Below are positions 33,001-45,000 of a stretch of DNA of 64,000 nucleotides, piece by piece. Source of the stretch: Mactra quadrangularis (Eukaryota > Mollusca > Bivalvia > Venerida > Mactridae); assembly GCA_025267735.1 (NCBI GenBank), contig CM046298.1:43733883-43797882 (forward strand), given 5' to 3'. Positions within the stretch are counted from its first letter, which is position 1. Each line of letters starts with the position of its first letter. Both the position numbers and the translations under genes were made by a program. Under the pieces are notes generated by a model, which was not told the origin of the DNA, did no database searches, and was given only the letters and a program-made list of their open reading frames with translations.

Positions 33001-36000
33001 TAAACAAGGTGCTGTGGTAAGTATTGACTTTATTGATCTACCAGCATTATCTTTACCATCATATATATCTGGTTATGCTGTCAAGCAAGGTGCTGTGGTA
33101 AGTATTGACTTTATTGATCTACCAGCATTATCTTTACCTTCCTATATATCTGGTTATGCTGTTAAACAAGGTGCTGTGGTAAGTATTGACTTTATTGATC
33201 TACCAGCATTATCTTTACCATCATATATATCTGGTTATGCTGTCAAGCAAGGTGCTGTGGTAAGTATTGACTTTATTGATCTACCAGCATTATCTTTACC
33301 TTCCTATATATCTGGTTATGCTGTCAAGCAAGGTGCTGTGGTAAGTATCTTCCAGTAGGTAGTTAATTTTGTTGTACTATGTGCAAAAACTTACTTACAT
33401 TCAAATTTTCTGTGACATCTCAATACCTTCTTCAGCTGCAGGGTTTGACACTTATTATACCCCCGCTTCGAAGAAGAGGGGGGTATACTGTTTTACCCTT
33501 GTCCGCGCGTTTGTGCGTCCGTCCGTTACCAAATTTACGTCGCAGTTTTCTCAGCAACTATAATACCAGCTCTGTGTTTTACTTATCTGAACCAAATGTA
33601 ACTTGAAGTAACAAGTTGTTTGAACCCAAATATAAGTGTTCACAGACTACCTTAAGTGTCAAGCCCTAAGCTGACTGATTTTGATCACATGAATAAAAAA
33701 GTGTCTCAAATCATATGATGGCAATACCCCTACCAATGGATTGAAAATAACCGTCAATATCTTTGTGTACATACTCAAAATAAGCACTACCCCTATTCTC
33801 AAAATAAGCACCACCCCTATTTTCAAAATAAGCACTGTCCCGCCCCTATTCTCAAAATAAACACCGTCCCTATTCTCAAAATAAACATCGCCCCTATTCT
33901 CAAAATAAGCACTTCCCCTATTATCAAAATAAACACCGCCCCTATTCTCAAAATAAACACCGTCCCTATTCTCAAAATAAACATCGCCCCTATTCTCAAA
34001 ATAAGCACCTCCCCTATTCTCAAAATAAACATTGCCCCTATTCTCAAAATAAGCACCGCCCCTACTCTCAAAATAAACATCGCCCCTATTCTCAAAATAA
34101 GCACCGCCCCTATTCTCAAAATAAGCACCGCCCCTAATCTCAAAATAAACCTGCCCCTATTCTCATCTGATCCAATTGTGTTTATTAGCTAGAAAATTAC
34201 ATGTAATGTCTAATGAGATATGGAAGTGGACTTGAATGTGATTGTTGACCAGTTTTGCTTAAATAATGGATGTGGAATCCCAATTTTTATTTATAGGTTT
34301 ACAGGGACAAGTGAAATAAACAAATTAAGCGCATCCAGGATCAATATGCACTTTCCTAGAAGTTAAATACTCACAAAGCAATATTGATATAAACTATGAT
34401 ATAAGTTACATGCTATAAGTCATGATGAATAATTAACAATGACAAATATAGTTCACTGTAGAACCCGGGTCGATAGCGCAGTTGGTAGCGCGCCAGGATT
34501 CGGAATCTTGTGTCCCGAGGGGGTGGGGGTTCGAATCCCACCCGGGGAGGTTATACCCTTCCATGAAAATTTGACAATAATGTCGATTTTCCTTCATTGA
34601 TTAGATAATATGGAGAAGTTTCCGGCCTTGTGAAAGGGTAGGTGAGTACTGGTTATAGACAAAGATCCAGGAAAGCTAGGTTAGGTGCGCTGGATGCTGT
34701 GAAATTACCTAAATTGTGTTGACACAGCGTTAACTCCAATAAACAAAAAATAAAAAAATAAAAAATAGTTCACTGTTGAATATGATTAAAAAATTGAGAC
34801 ATCTAAAAGTGTTGCTATGTTAGTATATTTACTGCTAAAAACATTTCTTGTCCACGGACAAAAAGGATGGAAATATTAACTTGTTAGTTGACATAAATGT
34901 TAGAGTTGGGCTAGTCAGGTATAGGAATTCCACACCTCTGTCATTAAACTTATGTATATATTTTGTTCTATTTCAGAGAAAAAATTGGAAGAAAAGATAT
35001 TTTCTATTAAATAAAGATGGTCTGATGTATTTTAAACATGATCAGGTATATAACTATGTTCTGTTGTAAAAAATCTCTTAGCTAAACAATGGTGTCTGTT
35101 GATACAGTATAACAGTGGTCAGAATTCACTCTAGCCCAACAGCAAAAAAATAGCAGTTTTTCAATGGGGCTTGTAAAACAATCATTTGTTCAAGCCTCAC
35201 ATGCTTGTGCACATCAATATTGCTGAAAAACATGGTTTTCTGTTTTGTTTGCAAAACATTGTGCAGCTCTATGCATTGAGCATGTTGCTTATAAATGTAA
35301 TTTGGCTCTTTTTGAGCATGCTTTATGTGCAACAAGTCCACTGTCCTGTATTCACATACTGCATAAAAAAATTGTGGCATCCTCTGGTTACCATGTCACT
35401 GTGTATTTCATTTACCAACATGTTTGTCTTTCAGGAACCAAACAGCTAGTAACAGTATCATAACTAAAATATGTTAAGGGCTCGTAAAAGTATTTTTGGG
35501 CTAGTAAAAATTTATTAATTATTAGCCTGACTTGCTTGCTAATTTTTATTTGAATTTGTGATTTGTGAATGAGTGATGGAAAGTGGCTGGATTGGCTACT
35601 TTAACCAGGTCATATAAAATGCATCAGTTCATAGTCAGTTTCCAATGGTGAAAGACTGGATTAAACATAGTTATACTATACTTTCTTGAAGTGGGGTTTT
35701 TATTTTTCACTATGAACCTTGCTATGAACCTTGTAAGTAGAAAAAAATCATCCTCAAATTTTCATGTCATTTTTTGGGCAGCCATCTTGGATTTCAAAAT
35801 GGCCACCAAGTAAACAATATTTATGTCAACATGCTCAACTGTTTTAGTTATGCTCAGAACTTATTCATAATGGGACAAAATGATCACACAGTTAAAAGTT
35901 TGAAACAAAAAAGGGTGACCTTGATCCTTTATCACGGGTCGGGCGTCCGGTGTCGTTAACACTTGCATTTAATTTTTTCTTTACCATATATTTCAGTCAT

Positions 36001-39000
36001 TTAATGTCAGATCTTTATGAAACTTCATACAATGATAACATACCATGTGATGAATAGAATTAGAAAGTAACCACAACTCTACCTGTCTTTATTATGGATT
36101 ATTTCCTTTTGTAATTTTTGTGTTAAAGTTTTTAAATCCGGCTTTAATTCGGTTTCCACATTACATTTCTTGTTTATTTATGCTCAAATTTTATTCATAC
36201 ACCGCATATACTTGTTCAGCCAACTTTTCAAGTTTGTATGATAACCCCTGTTCATTGAAATCACCTTCAAGCAGGTGACACTCACAGTACCCATTTAAAA
36301 CTGGGTGCAGTAGAACAAAAGTATGTAAATTTCAGGGAAAATTAGCAGACCTCCTAGTGAGGTTTGAACCTGTGACCTCTTGATCCATAAGTGTGCGTCC
36401 TATCACTAGACAAGTGTAGGATATACTGTTCTGTAGAATTTATTTATATATATGTTGTATTGCAGGATAAAGAACCAATTAAAACAATACCTTTAACAGA
36501 GATAACAGAAGCCAAACTTGTTGCAGGGTTAGTTATATTATTTTGTCTTTTATACTGGATTGTTTTAGCTCACCTGAGCAATAAGTGCTTTATGTGAGAC
36601 ATAGTATAGTAGTCTATTTTGGGTCTGAGAGTGGGGCTGTTGCAAGTATCCGAGTACTCGGATATTCGCGATCCTGACTAGAAAACCGAGTACCAATATT
36701 TGGCACTTCCGAAATCGTCAGATCGCGATCTATTGTTACAAAAAATGAAAAAAATTCAGCTAAATTTCCATCGAAAATGAGCTGCACTATGTAAGAAAAC
36801 ATTAATTAACCTTATTTGTGCACTGCGCATTTTCAGCACACGCGAAAACCCTCCTTTAACCTCTTACATGACGCTGCAGACAGTTATGTTGAAAATGCAA
36901 TAAAAGCTTCTGTAATGCTTCACTTATTTTTGTTATATTTATATGTATATTTATACATATTATATTTGTTGTATATATGAATTCCTGTATGTTGTTTCAT
37001 TAACCGGTGATTCGTGGTTCGATTCGTGAATCGTTTTACATGAATCATGGTTCAGATCAGATCGCCACATGCTCAATGATCCGCAGCCCTACTATTCTGG
37101 GTCTGAGAGGGAGTGTCTGTATCTGTCTGTTTATCTCCAACAATTTCATTAAAAAGCTTGTCAAAAAATTCATACTATAAAATGTTAAAATACTTGTAGT
37201 TTCTTCTCCAATAAGTCTAGAAATTCTATATTTAGGATATTGCATTACTTTGAAGTTCTCTACATAGATTGATCTAAGTATGCCTCTGGTAAGCCCTTGA
37301 GATTTAGTTTTCAATAGAGTGCTCCATAGACCCTTTGTACTCCTTTGTCTTATTGATACCTTGTTGTTCTATTTCGACATGGTTGTAGAGCTGGAGTTAG
37401 CAGATTGGACTTTAAATATGGCATTATATACTCCTCCATTCAAATTTACATCTGTGTCCATGGCACGTTTATTTACCCCAGAATTCAATCTTGGATTTGA
37501 TCTGTGGCTGTACTGGTTTTACCCCTTTTTTAAAAATTCAATGTTCAATGTCAATTTTTATCTTGAAAGTTGTTGTTTTCTTGTGATAGAGTAAGTTTGT
37601 TTGTTGGGTTTAATGACAAAGCAACACATTGTATAGGTCACATTAAGGCAGTCAGTCAACCTACTCACTCCTCATGGAAAGGCTAAATCTCTGGATTTAT
37701 CTGTTAACCAACTACTAAGTGCATACTATCGTCAGTGACTGACAACTGACCTACATTATTAAAAATCATTGGTAGGAGGGAGAATGGCCGTAGAAATAAT
37801 TTCATGATCAAGCTCCACGAAAGTATGCCCCACCCTGGAATCAACCAATGACCCCTCGATCAGTAGACTTGCATGCTACCAACTGAGCTAGCCAGTTGGC
37901 TGGTAGAGTATATGAGAGCTGCCCATTAACTATGGTTATGTAAGCAGGCTGCTGTCATAACAACATAACAACTAACCTCACAGCAACGAATTTTATACTC
38001 ATTCACTTTTTAGTCTATATTTGTTAAAATAAGTGAAGTTATTTCTCATAGCAAAGGTTAGTTCTCATAACATTGGCGAAAGTTTTCATATCGGTTTTGA
38101 AGTTCAATATTTTCATGATCTGAGAGAGAGTTCTTTTTCTGTATAAAAGTAACTGAAATAATGAAAACCAGGAATTACAGACTTATTAGAATTTTAAACT
38201 TCTACTAATGTTAATATCTTCCCTTATATTTTACAGACAACATCATCCACATAGACAAAATCTGTTTGAAGTTTGTACTGCAGATAGAAATTACAATATA
38301 CAGGTGAGGTTTTTTTTGTATCGTTAACAATCTGATTAAAACCCGATCTAAAATTTTCCGCTCGCCTACTCACTAATTTAGACCTGGCCTTTTTCATGAT
38401 TCGTAACTTGTTTACATCGTCTACGTCACGCAATTTGAATGAGCCGTCCAATCGCAGACTGTGAATAATACTGCTGTTAAATTAGCTTGCCAACCTTGGT
38501 CTAAAAAATGACCAAATCAAAATGTTATTATTAGTGTTTCATCTAGATAAAAGCTACGCATTGATTGGTCGACATAAAGGTCATCACGATGTGACCTTCC
38601 ACGGAGACAGTAGAGATCCTGTAGGACAATGCTCTACAGGATATCTGTTTACGGAGATTGTATTGTTAACTAACTGTATTTAGTTGCTACACATTTATGG
38701 TATACTATACAATAACTAATGGCTAATGTTTCTTCCACGCAGCCAAGTCACCAATCAATGTGACATGTTGTGAGTCTCAGTAGAGATGTGTTCATTGCCT
38801 TATGTAATAGAATAGTTTTCAACGATGACCCTTTTAGCTTCTGGTTATTTGGAGTCAACGTTAAAATTTTCATTAAATAAAAAAAAGTAATTTTCCTATC
38901 CTATAAAATTACTGACTTCATTACCCAAACAAATTGAGTGCTTCAGCGCTTTGATTTTTGCTGAGATCGGCTGAATTTGAGACTGAAAAGGTTTAATACA

Positions 39001-42000
39001 ATTAAACATTTCTGTGATATTCAACATTTAAAGCTGTCAACACTTTCAGGTATTAAACACTGCTGTAAACATATGACATTCACAAATATTGTTTGTATTT
39101 TGTATTTCAGTGTGACACACTCACTGAAAGTGAAAACTGGATCTCACAAATTAATAAATATGCTAAACCAAAAGTAGTCACCTCACATGTAAGTATTATT
39201 ATTTATGATTCTGAATATCTATATACCAATATGTATGGGAATATGAAATATAGTCTTTTAAGGGTTGAATAAATCATATTATATATATATATCTAATAAA
39301 TCTAACCAATCAACAACCTGCATTTGTACCACGTGACCGTCCAATATATTCCCGTATCCAAAATATATATATTATTTTCGTATTGGACGGTTGGGTACAT
39401 GTGCACTAAACAATGCTGGTTTCTGATTTTAATCCTTACGATGGATTTTTACATAGATTATTTCAAAGTAATTGAAAGATATATAATAAAAAGGTTATTA
39501 TACATTTTACTGTACAATACGGCATATATTTGGACTCGTAAACAGCTTGAAAAGTCATATTGGACTTGCCTATCGGCTCGTCCAATATGACTTTTCAAGC
39601 TGTGTACTCGTCCAAATATATTTCCATATTGTACAGCATAATGTATAATAACCTATAATTATTAGTGTTTATTTTCCTTTTTGTAATTGTGCACAATAGC
39701 CTGTGAGTTTTATGAAAAAACTGTTCACTTTGCTCAAAGTATTTTTGCCAGCGACATATTTTAGTCTTTGTCTTAATTTCGATGCAAAGAAGTTCTTTAA
39801 CTTATACAAGCAACAGGACCTAATGGACATTTTCCAGGAGAGAAAAGTCTTTTAATGTGACAACTGATGTCCTTCAATTATTTGTTTAGAAAGAGAAATT
39901 GGCAAATAAGTTCATACCTTATTGGTTGTTGTTGATCACATGATCAGTGACCTTGGTATGAAGGTCAGACAGCCTTGACCTTTGTATCAAGGTCACCTGC
40001 ATCAAATTTTGAACAATCTGTTTGACTACTTGTAAAAGTTATGAAACTGTATGTGAAAGGATATAAAAACATGAAGGAAAAAGTGTGTAACTAAAATTGG
40101 TAATGCTTGACGGTAAAGAAATGAAATTGCCCATTATTTCTCAACTGTCAAAGCTTGAATAATTTCATGGTATTTGAATGTATTATATTTAGGATCATCA
40201 TCAAGGCCTGACGTTAATTTGTTAAAGTAGGTTCCTGGTTGGATAACCAGTTGTATATTTCACTTGCTTAAACCAAACATGGCCAAGTGGTTACAATGTT
40301 GGACTGGTAATCATTGGATAGCCAGCTCTGCATTAGTTAGAATTCCATTCAAAACCTACCCTTTGTTTCCTTGAGCTAGAAACTTTGATCCTACTAGCTC
40401 AGTACTGGGGGATCAGGAAGCGGACCAGGACATGATAAATCTAAGTTGTAAGAACTTGTTTCACAATCGAGCTAAATTGAATTAGCATATTAGGGTCATT
40501 TCCTTCAGTTACAAGTTGCCTGAACCCTATTACAGTTTGTTAGAGGGAATCAGACAATCTTTTATGTAGAGTCCTAACTCATGTGCATTCCTCATAGTAA
40601 ATATAACACTCACAGTCAACGTAACATCATTCATAATTTCATCATCATCTATATCTTTGATAATACGTCAAGCTGTCAAAGTTGACACTTCTATGACGGT
40701 GAGCGCATTTAATAAGAAATAACTATTTACAAGTTAAAAGTATTAAAAAAGAAAGAAGAAACAAAGAAAAAAGAATGATAGACCCAGTTGCTTTTTTTGT
40801 ATTAAGCAGCTGGGAGAAAAGCAGTCCCCTAGAAGGTCAGGGTTTCTAGCCCCTACTTGAAGGATACCAAGGAGGAGGCCTCAGCTACAGATGCTGGGAG
40901 AGAGATTGACAGTAGAAAATAATGACTGTTAAAAATAGTTTTAATCACAATGAAATTGCTGTAAATCAGGGTGTAGTATTAGATGAAAATCATTCAAAAT
41001 ATTATCCAGGGGTCAACTTTAATAGGTCATCTGATCTCCCCTGACAACCAATATAATGGTTGGGGCAACTTGTTAATATTAGTAAACATTAGGTTGGGGC
41101 AAGTAAACGTATTACTGGTTGTCCAACAGGGTAACCTAGTTTTCAATTAATGTCAAACCCTTGTATTAGGCCACAACAAGTTGATGATATGTTCTAGGGA
41201 TTTTTCTTGAAAAAAATAGGGCAAGTGAAGAAAAAAAAAAATTAATTCAGTTGCTTTATATAGCGGTTTGACCAAATTTTTATGAGCGAGTGAGGAAATA
41301 AAAATAGTTTTTGTAAAAACGTCAAAATTAAGGTGCGAGTGAATCCATAGAACATATGATCAATTTGTTGTGGCCTTATGTATAATAATGTTGCGAAGAG
41401 CTCTGTTCACTGTTATATTGCCATTCACACCTAGATTTAGAAAATTACCCTATTATTTAATAGCATGAACAAACTCTGTAAGTAAACATTTGTATATTGT
41501 TATAACTTTCTTTTTTATTAATATCAACATTTTGCAGGCTTAGCACAAAACGGTCTTAAATCAAGTTAAAAAAAGAGTGAGTTACGACTGTTTTGTGCTA
41601 AGCCCTCAACTTGATTGTTTTATGGATGGTGAAATTTTATGTTAAACATTTTAACTTATTCACTGTGTTATACTTACTTTGTGACTAAAATATTTGATCT
41701 TCAGTAAGACAGGGAAGCATATGATCAAATATTTTACAATAATTTAACGATACAATGTTACAAAATGAGTTGCAAGACCATTGATTATAATGAACTTCCA
41801 TTGAATTTTGAGAGTACCAAGAATCAATAGTTGTTTACAAAAGGTCTTCTAGAGAGATACCTCAAATGTCCATTGAGTTAGAATTGACTTTGCTCTTAGT
41901 GTCACAAGTTTTACCATGAGTGCTATAAATTGTCTGAAACCATTTAGACCATTCTGATTGAAACCCGATCTAAAACTGTCTGCTAGCATACTTGCTTATT

Positions 42001-45000
42001 TAGATCTGGCTGTTTTCAAACGAGGGTCACGTTCAGGTGACCTTTTCTCATCATAACATTCTACTTCACGCTATTTGAAATGAGCTGTTCAATTGCAGAC
42101 TGAATAATACTGCTATTAAATTAGCTGGCAAACCTTGGTCTATAAAAAATTACGAAATCAAAATGTTATTAATAGTGTTTTGTCTAGATGAAAGCTATGC
42201 ATTGATTGCTTGACATAAAGGTCATCTTGATGTGACCCTCCATTGAGATTTTAGAGATCCTGTAGGACAACACTCTACAGGATATCTGTTTACAGAGTTT
42301 GTATTTAGACAAGCACTGCTTTACTTGCCATGTATCATTGCTTCCTCTTGCTTCAAATCTGCAGTGATGGAAAATACCCTGGTAGTGGAAATTGACCCTC
42401 ACTCAAGGGGTTAGCAGTGACATGTTTAGAAATAGTCTTAAAGATACGTATTCATGTGAACCCTGTGTCCAAGGCCCAGTAGGCTACATGCAGGATGTCA
42501 AATCTAATGTTCTGTAGGGGTTGCTGTCATGAGCAGGACTGGTTAAATCGTTTCATGAATTTTGAATATAACAATTTTTTCAGACACCTTAGTCTTCATG
42601 TTGATTTACCTCCATTAAAATGGTACATGGAGAAGTTGTTGGCCTTGTTGAAGTAATAATAATAATAATGCTGACTTTCTTAAATTAGGCTGCACATATT
42701 TATTAATCCAACGTTCCATGTGGACCTACCTCTGAAGTGTAGGTGATAGTGCTAGCTATATACAAAGGTCCATGAAAGCTAGGTTAGTTGAGCTGACCTC
42801 TGTAAAATAATCATAATTGGTGTTGACATGGCATTAAATATAATAATAAAGAAATAATTCAGGTGAGTGAACAAGAGTACTGGTGTCTCTCTTGTTCATC
42901 TTATTTTTTCTGACTCTCTATTGTAAAATATTATATAACCAGTTTGTTCTGCTGTCTATACTTATGACAATGTGTTAAAAATCTGCCAAACAACTAATTT
43001 CAGAAAGTGTTGACAATTTAATAGGCACAAACTCTTTAATTATATCTTTTATTTGCTTTGAACTTGAAGACATTTTTAATTTGTTGTTGCATAAAAAGCA
43101 AGCATCTGCACAAGGAGGTAACTAATTGAATGGCAAAATACTAGAGTCTGGGTATTAGCAAATGCCAACTCAGTAATCTCCGATTGCTTTAAGTGGGCCA
43201 ATAGGAGATGTCAAGAGGATGCCATTACGGAATGTCACCCTGTGATGTCACATTAGGCTATATAGTAAATCACATGAGATATAATGATATAGAACAGAAC
43301 AGAACATATCTTTTATTTTGTCACAGTTTACATAGTAAAAACATGTGAACAAATTATAACATAATACATGAATACAACAAGACGATACAATTACAAAAGT
43401 TAAGAATTGATTTTTATAAATACAAACATAATAAATGCAAGTTACAGGATTGTCAAGTGTGGGGGATGGTGGTGCAAAAATTACAAAAAATCTTTAAGGG
43501 TAAAAGCAAAATACTATTGTCATTTATATCTATGTTACTTTATATAGGTGGAAATTTAGAATACAAAAACCTAGGTGAGCTGGTAGCTGCACATCATAGA
43601 GTGTACTGTTGATAAATGTCATACACCCCCCCCCTCCAAATCTAAGATAAATCCATATCAACTCATGCACACTACGTACAATCATGCACAGAAACTTCTT
43701 GATCCTATGAAGTAGCATTTATCTAAGAGAATGCAACAGTAAAATGTTATGAAAGAATTGGCGGCTTCAGTCAGTCATAAGACTGGTTATAATATGAGGC
43801 TCTGATGCACTGGTTTAATTGATCCTTTCTTTTCCTTTATGTTAAAACATTTGTTCCAAAATCCAGAGTTAAACTGTTAATAATATGGCCCTCATATGCA
43901 TTCATTTAATTGATTCTTTCTTCTATTTTATGTTAAAACCCTCTAATCCTAATCCAGAGTGACTGAATGCAGTCTATTGCTTTTCCAAATGAAATGTTCA
44001 AACCTTTGTTTTGAAATCTGATATGACTGTATATATTGGAGTTTCACCAATCTTGATTGTCTTTCAGAGCTTTTTTTGCATCTAATAATCAGAAAATGTT
44101 GTTTTTGCACAGTTTTGCACTGTTTTCTTACCATTTTTACACCAGTTGTGCATATTCTTATTCAAATGGGCCTAACTATGCGTAGAATTATAAATTTTGA
44201 ACACCAGCCTGTTCACTTACCCCGAACGTTCCAAAACATTCCGTAATGTTAGGTTCGGAACAACCCAACCCAAAGACAACTCAACCCAAGACAACTCAAT
44301 CCCCTACTAACGGGTTGAGTTGTGTTAACTTTGGGTTGAGTTATTCATGGGTTGAGTTGTCCCTTACCCCTAACGTTCGCTAACAGTCGTTACTGAACAC
44401 GCTGCAGTTTTGCATATTTTTAATTCAAAGGGGACTAACTCTGTTTAGTATTATAAATTCTTGACAGATTAACCTCCCTTGGATATAATTTATAACTTAG
44501 TTCATTATACTTCTTGGAAATAGGAGGTCATGGGTAATTTGTACACTAATTCTTTTTGAAACTTTTTAATCAACACAACTAATAATTACTGATATACTTT
44601 ATTTTTTTAATAATTTCTTCACTTGGTGTTTTTTTATCTTGAAAATACTTTTAGAACAATAATTTCAAGTGCTTTTGATGGTGTTTAAATTATAAAGCAC
44701 CAATATTAAAAGAAAATGAAAATAATGTTAGTGTGTAAAAATCATTATAAATATTGCTTTAATATACCTACCAAAATGACTGTTCAGGAAATATTGATTT
44801 AGGTATGACATGGGAAATTTGTATGCAATGATCTCATTCAGCAATAGATAATAAATGGAATTTAAATATTTGGGATTTTCTCTGTGGTACTCCATTGCAA
44901 TGAAAAAATGCTTCATGCTTTTCAGCAATATTTTTGTAACAAACTTTGTTTGTACCACCTGTGCATGGATGGAAAAACACATTAATTTGGAGTTCTTAAT

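Noticed and set aside
33823..34143. 106-codon minus-strand frame of LILRIGAV repeats
   Set aside because: Produced by a 24-bp minisatellite; the period is a multiple of three, so it stays open by arithmetic.
37319..37594. 91-codon frame in TAPP intron 8
   Set aside because: No recognised motif; composition typical of AT-rich intron; not joined to any splice-compatible partner.
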